Positions 26,498 through 36,092 of a stretch of DNA of 64,000 nt are shown here, in pieces. Source of the stretch: CAZOOK01 sp964581385. Its GTDB lineage: Bacteria; Pseudomonadota; Gammaproteobacteria; Nevskiales; Nevskiaceae. The notes under the pieces are model-generated. The model was not told where the DNA came from, ran no database searches, and saw nothing but the letters and a program-made list of their open reading frames with translations. Location of the stretch: the NCBI GenBank assembly GCA_964581385.1, contig CAZOOK010000019.1, forward strand, positions 48,344 to 112,343, read 5' to 3'. The first letter of the stretch is position 1. Each line of letters begins with the position of its first letter. The position numbers and the translations under genes were made by a program.

Positions 26498-27994
26498 ATG
26501 AACATCTCGCTTATCTTGCAGATGGCGGCCGACGCCGAGCCCGATCGCATCGGTGTCGTCTGTGACGCACGCCGCTGGTCCTACGGTGCCCTATGGCGTG
26601 CCGCACACGGTGCGGCGGCCAGTATTTCGAAAGCCGGTTGCTCGCATGTTGCGCTGCTCGACGAGAGCAGCGAAGCGGCGGCGATCGCCTTATTCGGCGC
26701 CGCACTTGCCGGCGTGCCCTATGTGCCGCTCAACTACCGCCTCGCCGACACCGATCTGGCTGCGCTGCTCAAGCGCATCGCGCCGGCTTACCTCATTGGC
26801 GACGTGGAGCGGATCAAGCGTCTCAATCCCGAAGGCGGCCACATCGTTCGGACCCGCGCGGCTTTCGTCGCCGAATCTGAGAAACTAGCCGAGACCGCAG
26901 CCAGCGAGGAAGAACCCGGCGAAGGCATCGCCGTGCAGATCTTTACCAGTGGCACCACCGCCGCGCCCAAGGCCGCGCTGCTGCGCCACGCCAACTTGCT
27001 GTCATACATCCTCGGCACCGTCGAATTCGGCTCGGCCTCGCCGGAGGAAGCGGCGCTGGTCTGCGTTCCGCCCTACCACATCGCCGGCATCGCGGCGCTG
27101 CTTAGCTCGATTTACGCCATGCGCCGCATTCTGCTGCTGCCGGCTTTCGAGCCCGACGCCTGGCTCGCGCTGGCCGCATCCGAGTGCGCCACCAATGCCT
27201 TCGTCGTGCCGACCATGCTGGCGCGCATCATTGCGAGCATCGATGCCGGCGCCTCCGCCAATCTGTCAGGGTTGCAGTCCGTCGCTTATGGCGGCGGTCG
27301 CATGCCCACGGAATTGATCGAGCGCGCATTGGATTTGTTTCCTCAGGTCGCTTTCACCAATGCGTACGGCTTGACTGAAACCAGTTCGACCATCGCCCTG
27401 CTCGATCCGGATGACCACCGCACGGCATATGCTTCCCGTGATCCTGCCGTCCGCGCGCGTCTGGGCTCGGTGGGCCGGCCGCTGCCGACCGTGCAGATTG
27501 AAATCCGCGACGACGAAGGGCGGTGCCTGCCGCCGGGTGAGCGCGGCGAGATCTATGTGCGCGGCGAACAAGTCTCAGGCGAGTATCGCGAGCGCAAGGC
27601 GCTTGACGCGGACGGATGGTTCCCGACGCGCGACGCCGGCTGGCTGGATCAGGAAGGCTATCTGTTCCTTGCCGGGCGCGCTGACGACGTCATCGTGCGC
27701 GGCGGTGAGAACATCTCGCCGGGCGAAATCGAGGACGTGCTGATGTCGCATCCGGACATCGCCGACGCGGCGGCGGTCGCGGTTCCTTCCGTGGAATGGG
27801 GCGAAGCGGTCGGCATCGCTGTCGTCGCACGGCCGGGTCATGCCATGCCCAGCGACGACGAATTACGCGCCCTGATCAAGAATCGCCTGCGCTCTTCACG
27901 AGTGCCCGAACGAATCGCTGCCTTGAACGCACTGCCCTATAACGAAATGGGCAAATTGCTGAGACGCGAGGTCCGCAAGCTCTTCGACAAGTAG
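26498..27994 (+). CDS. Acyl-CoA synthetase / AMP-dependent ligase
   Basis: A 498-residue ANL-superfamily ligase. The phosphate loop TSGTTAAPK is at 150-158, NAYGLTETSS forms the A5 motif, GWFPTRDAGWLDQEGYLFLAGRADD is the hinge region, and the C-terminal catalytic lysine lies in YNEMGKLLRREV. It activates a carboxylic acid to acyl-CoA via acyl-adenylate. It is translated with the 96-residue protein before it and the second ligase after it. The substrate is probably a steroid- or terpenoid-derived acid; inferred from the cluster only. Confidence 0.93.
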   Translation: MNISLILQMAADAEPDRIGVVCDARRWSYGALWRAAHGAAASISKAGCSHVALLDESSEAAAIALFGAALAGVPYVPLNYRLADTDLAALLKRIAPAYLIGDVERIKRLNPEGGHIVRTRAAFVAESEKLAETAASEEEPGEGIAVQIFTSGTTAAPKAALLRHANLLSYILGTVEFGSASPEEAALVCVPPYHIAGIAALLSSIYAMRRILLLPAFEPDAWLALAASECATNAFVVPTMLARIIASIDAGASANLSGLQSVAYGGGRMPTELIERALDLFPQVAFTNAYGLTETSSTIALLDPDDHRTAYASRDPAVRARLGSVGRPLPTVQIEIRDDEGRCLPPGERGEIYVRGEQVSGEYRERKALDADGWFPTRDAGWLDQEGYLFLAGRADDVIVRGGENISPGEIEDVLMSHPDIADAAAVAVPSVEWGEAVGIAVVARPGHAMPSDDELRALIKNRLRSSRVPERIAALNALPYNEMGKLLRREVRKLFDK

Positions 27995-28005
27995 CTTTGG
28001 TACCA

Positions 28006-29469
28006 ATGAGCGAGCTTGATGAACTCAGCGCACGGGCACTGGTGCGCGCCGCGTCGCAGCCCGCCATCGAATTCGAAGGGCGCTGGTTCAGCTGGGGCGA
28101 ACTCCGGCAGGTCGCAGATCGTCTCGGCGCACTGATCGAGGCCAGCGGCGCCAGGTCACGGACGCCGGTCGCCTTCGTTCCGCGCAATCGTCCTTCAGCC
28201 ATCGCCGTCTTGCTCGGTCTCATTGCGCAGCGACGCACGGTGCGCATGATCTACGCGTTCCAGTCCGCCACCGCTCTTGCGCGCGACGTGGAGCGGGTCA
28301 AGCCGGCAGTCCTCGTGGCTGCCGCCGAGGATTTCTCCGAAGAGGTTCGCACGGTGCTGCGTGCGCAGGGCATTGCCGCCTTCGCGCTCCGAGAAATGGA
28401 CGCCGCTGCGCTGTCCGGTTTCGAGCATGCGGCCGATCGACCGGATTCGAGCCATCCGCACATCGAAATCCTGACCAGCGGCACCACGGGTCCCCCCAAG
28501 CAGTTTTCGGTCAGCTACGAACTGATCGCTCGGCACCTTGTAGGCGCGAATCCGGCCACCGACCTGTCGCAGCTGCCACCCACGTTGCTGTTCTTCCCAC
28601 TAGGCAATATCTCCGGCCTCTATTCGTCCCTGCCGCCGTTGTTGAAGGGTCAGCGCGCGGTGTTGCTCGAACGCTTCAGCGTGGCCGGCTGGCACGACCA
28701 TGTGCTGCGCTACCGCCCTGAAGCCAGCGGCATGCCGCCGGCCGGCGTGCAGATGGTGCTGGATGCCAATATCCCGCCGGCGGATCTGACCAGCATCCGC
28801 CGGTTCGGAACCGGCGCCGCACCGCTGGATCCCACCGTGCAGCGCGCGTTCGAGGAACGCTACGGCATTCCCATCCTGCTCTCCTACGGCGCCACCGAGT
28901 TTGGTGGGCCGGTGACGGCGATGACACTGGAACTGCACGCCGTATGGGGCCAACGGAAGTTCGGCAGCGTGGGACGTACACTTCCGGGTGCGCAGCTGCG
29001 CGTGCTTGATCCGGAGACCGGCACTGTTCTGCCACCGGGCCAGGAAGGCATCCTTGAAGTGATCTCGCCGCGCATCGGGCCGGACTGGATCCGTACCTCC
29101 GACATCGCGTTAATCGACGAGGACGGCTTTCTGTTCCATCGCGGGCGCGCCGATGGCGCCATCATGCGCGGCGGGTTCAAGCTACTGCCGGAAACGATCG
29201 AACGCGCGCTGTTGCTGCACCCGGCAGTTTCCGCCGCCGCGGTCGTTGGTCTCGGCGACCAGCGCCTGGGGCAGGTGCCGGCGGCGGCAATCCAGCTTAA
29301 GCCGGGCGTCGTGCCGCCGGACGTTGCCGAACTCGAAGCGCATTTGCGCCAGCATGTCCTGGCCACGCACATTCCGTTGGCCTGGCGTTTCGTCGAAACT
29401 TTGCCGAGGACGCCATCGCTGAAGGTCGACCACCCTGCTCTGCGTCAGTTGTTCGAAGTGGATCGCTGA
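28006..29469 (+). CDS. Second AMP-dependent acyl-CoA synthetase
   Basis: A 487-residue ANL ligase with TSGTTGPPKQF near 155-165, LSYGATEFGGPV for A5, RTSDIALIDEDGFLFHRGRADGAIMRGGFKL at the hinge and RTPSLKVDHPALR holding the catalytic lysine. It is only distantly related to the ligase directly upstream, so the two probably act on different acids. The ATG at 28006 lies 11 bases after the upstream stop. This is the last gene of the long rightward unit; no terminator in the rightward direction is obvious after it. Confidence 0.9.
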   Translation: MSELDELSARALVRAASQPAIEFEGRWFSWGELRQVADRLGALIEASGARSRTPVAFVPRNRPSAIAVLLGLIAQRRTVRMIYAFQSATALARDVERVKPAVLVAAAEDFSEEVRTVLRAQGIAAFALREMDAAALSGFEHAADRPDSSHPHIEILTSGTTGPPKQFSVSYELIARHLVGANPATDLSQLPPTLLFFPLGNISGLYSSLPPLLKGQRAVLLERFSVAGWHDHVLRYRPEASGMPPAGVQMVLDANIPPADLTSIRRFGTGAAPLDPTVQRAFEERYGIPILLSYGATEFGGPVTAMTLELHAVWGQRKFGSVGRTLPGAQLRVLDPETGTVLPPGQEGILEVISPRIGPDWIRTSDIALIDEDGFLFHRGRADGAIMRGGFKLLPETIERALLLHPAVSAAAVVGLGDQRLGQVPAAAIQLKPGVVPPDVAELEAHLRQHVLATHIPLAWRFVETLPRTPSLKVDHPALRQLFEVDR

Positions 29470-29500
29470 GGCGCACACGTGCGGCGCTGCGCCTGCAGGC

Positions 29501-29527
29501 AAAAAAGAGCCCGCACAAGGCGGGCTC
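29501..29527 (-). terminator. Rho-independent terminator of the leftward esterase-like gene
   Basis: Perfect 8-bp stem GAGCCCGC / GCGGGCTC (29507-29514 with 29520-29527) around a 5-base loop. Read on the minus strand it is followed by six T residues (29506-29501). It lies 20 bases past the stop of the gene at 29548 and has no T run for rightward transcripts. Confidence 0.85.
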
Positions 29528-29547
29528 GGTAGTACGACAATTCTGGA

Positions 29548-29991
29548 TCAGGGGCGCGGATGGGCGGAGAAGAACTCCCATTCCTTGCTCGCTGCGTCGA
29601 TATCGCGGTTTTGATTGCCGACGATCGATTCGTTGACGCTGCCCATTGGTACCGCGTAGCTGGGTTCGGCATGCCCGGTCCATGTCGCCACGCAGTTATA
29701 GATGTCCGAGCGGTTTGAAGCAGTTTTGGTGTAGACGTTGCAGCTGATAACCGAATCCGGATCAGTGGGCGGATTGTTATTCGGACCGTCGCTAATGACC
29801 ATCGGCGCCGCAGTGCCCTTTTGATAACTCGAAGGCACATAGACGTTGTAGTAGCGTGTCTGACTATAGGTCGACGTGCTGACCGGGACGCTGTATGAAA
29901 CAGTCGTGCCAGTCGGATGATAGGCCGCGATGACGGGAGCATTGAGGCCCATCAGTGCGGCCGTCGTCAGCACGGTTTTAAAACTGTTCAT
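29548..29991 (-). CDS. Exported protein resembling the N-terminal part of PHB-depolymerase/feruloyl-esterase-type hydrolases
   Basis: A 147-residue exported protein with a signal peptide of 22 residues (cleavage near VIAA). After it, RYYNVYVPSSYQKGTAAPMVI resembles the first strands of secreted PHB-depolymerase or feruloyl esterases. The following LHG oxyanion motif and GxSxG nucleophile are absent and the protein ends early, so it is not an active hydrolase of that family. GGAG precedes the ATG and a perfect terminator follows, so it is an expressed unit rather than debris. Truncated relict or a small secreted protein with chance similarity are both open. Confidence 0.6.
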   Translation of the reverse strand: MNSFKTVLTTAALMGLNAPVIAAYHPTGTTVSYSVPVSTSTYSQTRYYNVYVPSSYQKGTAAPMVISDGPNNNPPTDPDSVISCNVYTKTASNRSDIYNCVATWTGHAEPSYAVPMGSVNESIVGNQNRDIDAASKEWEFFSAHPRP

Positions 29992-30127
29992 TCTCTATTC
30001 TCCACGTTATCCCAGTGCAGGGAATGGAAATAGGTTATCGAGGCGAAATGAAACTCGTCGGAAAAAACTGTTGCGGGATATTGCCGCGTAGCGTGTCCGT
30101 ATCGGGGTATCGGATTTTTTCTGAGAC

Positions 30128-30886
30128 ATGGCCGCGCTGAAAGCATTGTTCGCGCAACTCGCTGCTTTCATCTGCGTACTTGCGCTCGTGCGTACCGGCG
30201 CGCTGCCGCCATCGTCGATGGTCCTGGCTGCGATACAGGGCGCCTGCGCCGCGGCGGTCGCGGCCGTCTTGCGCAGCGATCGCTGGTGGCTCGCATTGCA
30301 TCTGATGTTTCCGATCGCTGTCGTAACGGCCGCGCAGTTCGGTGTACCGGCATGGGTTTACCTCATGGTGTTCATCGGCCTACTACTGACCTACTGGACC
30401 ACGTTCCGCACGCGCGTGCCGCTGTTCCTCTCCAATCGCGCGACGGTGGCGGCGGTTGCCGGCTGGCTGCCACGCGGACGGTCGGCAACGGTGCTCGATG
30501 TCGGCAGCGGCACCGGCGCGTTCGCGCTGCAACTGGCGCGGCTGCGACCGGATTGCAGCGTAACGGGCCTTGAACTGGCACCGTTGCCGGCACTGCTTGC
30601 GCGGATGGGCGCGCGCGGCATCGCCAACGCGCAGCTGTTGCGTGGAGACTTCTGGAAACACTCGCTTGGGAATTACGACGTGGTCTATGCGTTTCTATCG
30701 CCGGTACCGATGGCCGATTTGTGGCGCAAGGCCTGCGCGGAGATGCGGCCCGGCGGCTGGTTCATCAGTAACAGCTTCGTCGTACCGGAGGTCAAACCCG
30801 ATGAAGTGCTGGTAATCGATGACCGCCGCCGCACGCAGCTCTACTGCTATCGAATCGCCGGAGCTGATGCGCCGCCGGTGAGATAA
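30128..30886 (+). CDS. Membrane-anchored class I SAM-dependent methyltransferase
   Basis: A 252-residue protein. Residues 1-95 hold about three hydrophobic helices. A class I methyltransferase core follows: VLDVGSGTGAFALQLARLRP (motif I), GLELAP (motif II), YDVVYAFLSPVP (motif IV) and LRPGGWFISNSF-like motif V (here MRPGGWFISNS). It has no strong ribosome-binding site. Its last 40 bases overlap the end of the converging cNMP/EAL gene. The combination of a membrane anchor and this core suggests a hydrophobic acceptor such as a lipid or quinone; the acceptor is unknown. Confidence 0.8.
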   Translation: MAALKALFAQLAAFICVLALVRTGALPPSSMVLAAIQGACAAAVAAVLRSDRWWLALHLMFPIAVVTAAQFGVPAWVYLMVFIGLLLTYWTTFRTRVPLFLSNRATVAAVAGWLPRGRSATVLDVGSGTGAFALQLARLRPDCSVTGLELAPLPALLARMGARGIANAQLLRGDFWKHSLGNYDVVYAFLSPVPMADLWRKACAEMRPGGWFISNSFVVPEVKPDEVLVIDDRRRTQLYCYRIAGADAPPVR

Positions 30887-32052
30887 CTGAGCGCACGGTC
30901 GTAAGGTAGTGGCTTTGAGTAGTAGTAACCCTGGCCCCAGTCGATGCCGAGCGCTTTTGCGCGCTCTGCCTGCGCCTGTGTCTCAATGCCTTCCTGCACC
31001 ACCATCAAGCCGAGGTCGTGCGCCAGCGCGGTGATTGCACGCACGACTTTGAGCAGCGCGTCTTCGTTGACCGCATCGCGCACGAAAGCACGATCGAGCT
31101 TGAGCACATCTGCCGGCAGGCGATGCAGATAGGAGATTGAGCTGTAGCCAGTGCCGAAATCATCGACCGAAATCTTGGTGCCGGCTTCGCGGCAGTCGTC
31201 GAGGAAGCTGACGGCGCGGTCAAGCCGCTCGATCAGCAGGCTTTCCGTTACTTCCAGCGTCAGTTGTTTCGCCGCGATTGCGTTGGCGGAAATTGCCTTG
31301 CGTATCGATGGCAGCAGCGCCGGATCGCCGAACTGCAGCGCGGACAGATTGACGCTGACATAAATCGGCCGGCCGGCGGCCGTGGTGAAACTTGCCAGTG
31401 CGGCCGCGCCATTCTCGATGATCCAGCGGCCGATCGGGACGATCAGCCCGGACATTTCCGCGAGTGGAACGAATTCCGCGGGTGAAAGAAAGGTGCCGTC
31501 CGGCTGTGGCCAGCGGATCAGTGCCTCGAAGCCATCGACGCGGCTGTCACTGCAACGGACGATGGGCTGGTAGTGCAGTGCGAGTTCGTTGCGCTCCAGC
31601 GCCATCGCCAGCCGGCGCTCGGTGCTCAGGCGCGCGTAGGCGCTGTCGCGATCGGTCGATGCGGCGTCCGCGGCTTCGATCGCCGATGTCTCTGGTTTAC
31701 GTCCGTAGAGCTCATCGAGGAGTCCGCGGCAGCGCGAGCTGACCGTGCGCAGGATGTGCCGCAGCAGTGGATCCGCTTGCTTCAGCCGTTCGCGCAGATG
31801 TTCGGCCGTAATGACCAACAGTGTGGTCGGCGCCACCGCTACGGCGCCCGCGCTGCGCCGGCTTTCACCAGCGAGCGCCATCTCGCCGAACACGTCTCTG
31901 GTTTTGAGGCGCGCTACCGGCTGGCCTTGGCCGCTAGCGTCATCGATGACGATATCGATTTCGCCGCTTTCGATGATATAGGCGCAGTCGCCGGCATCAC
32001 CTTGGCGAAAAAGCCATTCCCCTGGTGCGAGTTCGATCCGGAAGCGGTCCAT
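30847..32052 (-). CDS. Cyclic-nucleotide-binding + EAL-domain phosphodiesterase
   Basis: A 401-residue protein. Residues 8-115 form a CRP-type cyclic-nucleotide-binding domain, with DVFGEMALAGESRRSAG as the phosphate-binding cassette. Residues about 145-395 form a c-di-GMP EAL phosphodiesterase. Active-site elements look intact: GFEALIRW (E176), VNLSALQF, LEVTES, DDFGTGYSS, LKLDR, VQEGIET and the final GQGYYYSKPLP. No GGDEF domain is present. The ATG at 32052 fits the fold best; the frame runs upstream to 32178. It would link cAMP or cGMP to c-di-GMP breakdown. It overlaps the methyltransferase gene tail to tail by 40 bases. Confidence 0.88.
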   Translation of the reverse strand: MDRFRIELAPGEWLFRQGDAGDCAYIIESGEIDIVIDDASGQGQPVARLKTRDVFGEMALAGESRRSAGAVAVAPTTLLVITAEHLRERLKQADPLLRHILRTVSSRCRGLLDELYGRKPETSAIEAADAASTDRDSAYARLSTERRLAMALERNELALHYQPIVRCSDSRVDGFEALIRWPQPDGTFLSPAEFVPLAEMSGLIVPIGRWIIENGAAALASFTTAAGRPIYVSVNLSALQFGDPALLPSIRKAISANAIAAKQLTLEVTESLLIERLDRAVSFLDDCREAGTKISVDDFGTGYSSISYLHRLPADVLKLDRAFVRDAVNEDALLKVVRAITALAHDLGLMVVQEGIETQAQAERAKALGIDWGQGYYYSKPLPYDRALSYLTGGASAPAIR

Positions 32053-32209
32053 GGTGAACGCCACCTGCCTGAGAAATGATAGCCCGCAGAGCGTATCGCG
32101 AGCCTTCGCGACCCGGCAAGCTTTATTCGAGCCCGTCGTCAAATTCCTTGATCGGGGATCAAGGGAAATGGAGGACAAGTCTTAGCAACGAGCAAAATCC
32201 GTGGGCGAC

Positions 32210-32243
32210 AAAAAAGCGCCGGGGACAGGAATCGCCGGCGCTT
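32210..32243 (-). terminator. Rho-independent terminator after the cold-shock gene
   Basis: Stem AAGCGCCGG / CCGGCGCTT (32214-32222 with 32235-32243) closed by a 12-base loop, followed on the minus strand by a T run at 32215-32210. It lies 17 bases past the cold-shock stop at 32261. Confidence 0.8.
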
Positions 32244-32260
32244 CAGAATATCAAGACTCT

Positions 32261-32476
32261 TTATGATGACGCGGCAGCCACATCCTCCGCCTGCAGACCT
32301 TTCTGTCCCTCCACGACGTTGAACTGTACCTGCTGTCCTTCTTGAAGCGTGCGATAACCTTCGCCTCGAATTTGCCTGAAGTGCACGAATACATCCTCAC
32401 CCTGTGTGCGCTGGATGAATCCGTAGCCCTTGGCATTGTCAAACCACTTCACGATGCCCTCTTCACGATTTGTCAT
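32261..32476 (-). CDS. Cold-shock-domain protein (CspA family)
   Basis: A 71-residue single cold-shock domain. It has GIVKWFDNAKGYGFI with RNP1 (KGYGFI) and DVFVHF as RNP2, and a C-terminus GLQAEDVAAASS. It binds single-stranded RNA or DNA as an RNA chaperone. The ATG at 32476 gives the normal family length. The upstream purine run GAGGGAAGG lies 11 or more bases away, which is long for a ribosome-binding site. The 5' untranslated region is long, as for cold-shock genes. Confidence 0.93.
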   Translation of the reverse strand: MTNREEGIVKWFDNAKGYGFIQRTQGEDVFVHFRQIRGEGYRTLQEGQQVQFNVVEGQKGLQAEDVAAASS

Positions 32477-32686
32477 AAGACTAAAGCCTTCCCTCTTTAA
32501 GTTTACGACACGGACTGTCGCTGCTTGCAGCAGCTCGCGCTGCCTCCCTTGGGCCAACGCCCGCTGGGTAATCTACCGTTTTTCATACGCGGAAGTGAAT
32601 AGAACAAAGGTCTTGACTCGGCATGCGGCGGATGGCGGCGACATGCTGACTACGGCACCATACCCTTTCCACATCGATCAACTCAT

Positions 32687-33454
32687 ATGCGAAATATCAT
32701 TATTGTGGCGGTGCTCGCCGCCATCGCGGGATGTGCGACCTCGCCACTCGGACGTTCGCAGCTCAGTATCGTCTCCGACGACAAGATGGCCGAGATCGGC
32801 GCGCAATCGTTCCAGCAAATCGCGCAGAAGACGCCGGTCACCCAGAACGTGCAGCAATCCCGCTATGTCACTTGCGTCGCGAATGCGATCACTTCAGCAA
32901 TTCCCGGCAACAGCACACCGTGGGAAGTGAGAGTGTTCGAGAGCAAGGAAGTCAACGCGTTTGCGCTGCCGGGTGGGCATATCGGTGTCTACACCGGCTT
33001 GCTGAAAGTGGCGGCGACGCAGGATCAGCTCGCGGCGGTGCTCGGCCATGAAGTCAGCCATGTATTGGCCCATCATTCGGCGGAACGCTATTCGGAACAG
33101 ATGGCCGCGAATATCGGCACCTCGGTGGTCAGTATTGTCACCGGCGTTGATTCGCAACTGCTCGGTGGCGCGACAGGTCTGGTGCTGCTGCGATTTTCGC
33201 GGACACAGGAATCGGAAGCGGATCTGCTCGGCCTCGATCTGATGTCGCGTGCGGGGTTCGATCCGCGCGGCGCGGTCTCGCTGTGGCAGAACATGGAGAA
33301 GGCTGGTGGCGGCAAGCCGCCTGAGCTGTTGTCGACACATCCCTCGGATGCGCGACGCATCGAACAGCTCGAGGAGCGCCTGCCGCAGGATTTGCCAAGC
33401 TATGAGCGCTCCCGCGCCGCGGGAAGGCAACCGCGCTGCGAGGAGATGAAGTGA
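32687..33454 (+). CDS. M48-family zinc metalloprotease lipoprotein
   Basis: A 255-residue periplasmic protease. The N-terminus carries a lipoprotein signal with lipobox AIAGC (cysteine 16), so it is probably anchored to the outer membrane. The metal site is GHEVSHVLAHHS near residues 124-135 with the third ligand in ESEADLLGLDL. The C-terminal STHPSDARRIEQLEERLP is typical of LoiP/YcaL-type proteases that act on outer-membrane proteins. It stands alone between genes of other functions. Confidence 0.9.
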   Translation: MRNIIIVAVLAAIAGCATSPLGRSQLSIVSDDKMAEIGAQSFQQIAQKTPVTQNVQQSRYVTCVANAITSAIPGNSTPWEVRVFESKEVNAFALPGGHIGVYTGLLKVAATQDQLAAVLGHEVSHVLAHHSAERYSEQMAANIGTSVVSIVTGVDSQLLGGATGLVLLRFSRTQESEADLLGLDLMSRAGFDPRGAVSLWQNMEKAGGGKPPELLSTHPSDARRIEQLEERLPQDLPSYERSRAAGRQPRCEEMK

Positions 33455-33510
33455 ATAGGCGTGACGGCCAGCGAGCCGCTGCGCGCGACCGGTGATGATT
33501 CGTATCGGTA

Positions 33511-33924
33511 TCAGTATCGATACAGCGCTTTCACAGAGCCGTCGAAGGCGTTGTCACTGATAAAGCCAATCGCTCCGACGGTCGAGCTGATACGCGCCTT
33601 AACGTCGGAATCATTGCTGACTTCGACCAGGGGTCGCGATCTGCCGCTGAAGATCTGCCGGAACCAAAGGCTGCTGAGATTCGTGCCGGTTTCGCCGACC
33701 ACTTTTTCTTCGAACGTCGTCCGGATTTCGCCTTCCTTCTGGTAGACCACCGTGACGGTATGTCCGGAAACGAATGGTTGTTGACCGAGAAAGACGCGTC
33801 GCGCTTGCTCGGATTCGAAGGCCTGAAGCGGTGAATCCTTGGCGACGACGATGACGCCGGCGCTGGCACTGGTCGCAAGAGTCACGAGAAGCAAGCCGGC
33901 TGAAACATTGAGCTTCGCTTTCAT
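33511..33924 (-). CDS. Small periplasmic PstS-like protein (paralogue of the gene at 10255)
   Basis: 137 residues, exactly as long as the protein at 10255 and matching it throughout: EQARRVFLGQQ, TVVYQKEGEIRTTFEEKVVGE, LWFRQIFSGRSRP and GAIGFISDNAFDGSVKALYRY. It has a signal peptide with a SASA-GV type cleavage. The ATG at 33924 is chosen because GGAG lies seven bases upstream; the open frame runs on to 34104 but is out of pattern. Unlike the first copy it has no adjacent barrel gene. Ligand unknown. Confidence 0.78.
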   Translation of the reverse strand: MKAKLNVSAGLLLVTLATSASAGVIVVAKDSPLQAFESEQARRVFLGQQPFVSGHTVTVVYQKEGEIRTTFEEKVVGETGTNLSSLWFRQIFSGRSRPLVEVSNDSDVKARISSTVGAIGFISDNAFDGSVKALYRY

Positions 33925-34051
33925 CGTCATTCTCCAATAACTCTTATCCACAGCCATGCCATCGGCCGCAGGCGCTATTTTCTTGAATCGGGACTCGGGC
34001 GGATGGGGCAGGCTGATCCCCGGCGCTGCCGGGGCGATCAACGGAAGCGGG

Positions 34052-35038
<987 letters not shown>

Positions 35039-35105
35039 AGCTCGATTGAAACAGGAACGCGGCCGTCCCCCGGACGCGTTCGGATCTGAATGTATTCCCG
35101 CCCGC

Positions 35106-36092
35106 TTAGCCCATCGACGCCGCCAGCTTCTTCTTGCGGAAGTAACTGAATATATCGTTCAAGTTGCGCTTCGGCTTCCAACCGAAGGTTTGCCGGAACA
35201 AACGGCCGTCGAGTATCACCGGATACTTGAAATAGTTGATCAGATACGGTGGAAAGAACGCGTTCCAGTTCAATGCTCCGCTGATCGCGCGCGGCAGCAT
35301 CGGCGGAATCGATGGGATCGGCAGGCGGTGACAGCCGCACTGCCCCACCGCTTCCTGATACGGCACATAGTCTTCCGGTGCGACATTGTAGATACCCGGA
35401 TGATTCTTTTCGAAGGCGAGAATCACCGCTTCCGTCATGTCGTCCACGTGCACGAACTGCATCAATGGCGAAAAGCCGATCAGCACCGGCACGATCGAGC
35501 GTGACAGCAGCAGCGACATCGAGTTGCGCACGCCGGGACCCAACACATTGCAGGGTCGCAGGATCGTCATATTCAAATCGGGATACTTCCACATGTAAAT
35601 GTTGGCGAGGCTCTCCAACTCTACTGAATCGATGAGATCTTGCGTCACCTCGGCCGCCTTCAGCGGCGCATCCTCATCAATTGGTGCGGGGTTGTATGCC
35701 GACGCGCCATAGACGAAATAGGTCGAATGAATGAGCACCTGCTTGACGCCGTATTTGTGCGACAGGTCGAGCAGCCGCTTGGTACCCAGCACGTTCGAAT
35801 TGTAGCGCTGCATGCGCGTCTTCTCGTGCGCGAAGATGCGTCCGATATGGATCACGGCATCGATTTTGTGCGCCGCGAACACATCCTCGAAGCCGCGCTT
35901 GTGCAGCTCGACGAGATAACTTGGTATGCCAGCATCGGTATCAACCTTCTGGCGGAAATCGACGGCGATGACATCGTGCCGGCCCTGCAATTTGGCGATC
36001 ACACGCTGCGCGAGCGAGCCCGCCGCGCCGGTGATCAGGACGGTCTTTCTTTCTGCCGGCACCACTTGTTCTTTTTTCTTGTTCGAGGCCAT
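35106..36092 (-). CDS. NAD-dependent epimerase/dehydratase-like protein (extended SDR)
   Basis: A 328-residue extended SDR. The nucleotide motif TGAAGSLAQR (21-30) has Ala at the third glycine position. ILRPCNVLGPGVR and FVHVDDMTEAVILA are typical of the family. The site of the catalytic YxxxK reads DLIDSVELESLA, so Tyr and Lys appear to be missing. The start overlaps the acyltransferase stop by one base (TGATG), so the two are coupled and may form a lipid- or envelope-modifying pair. It may be a non-catalytic or lipid-binding member. Confidence 0.8.
   Translation of the reverse strand: MASNKKKEQVVPAERKTVLITGAAGSLAQRVIAKLQGRHDVIAVDFRQKVDTDAGIPSYLVELHKRGFEDVFAAHKIDAVIHIGRIFAHEKTRMQRYNSNVLGTKRLLDLSHKYGVKQVLIHSTYFVYGASAYNPAPIDEDAPLKAAEVTQDLIDSVELESLANIYMWKYPDLNMTILRPCNVLGPGVRNSMSLLLSRSIVPVLIGFSPLMQFVHVDDMTEAVILAFEKNHPGIYNVAPEDYVPYQEAVGQCGCHRLPIPSIPPMLPRAISGALNWNAFFPPYLINYFKYPVILDGRLFRQTFGWKPKRNLNDIFSYFRKKKLAASMG

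Noticed and set aside
29501..29527. Terminator for the rightward ligase unit
   Set aside because: The T run is only on the minus strand, so it serves the leftward gene at 29548.
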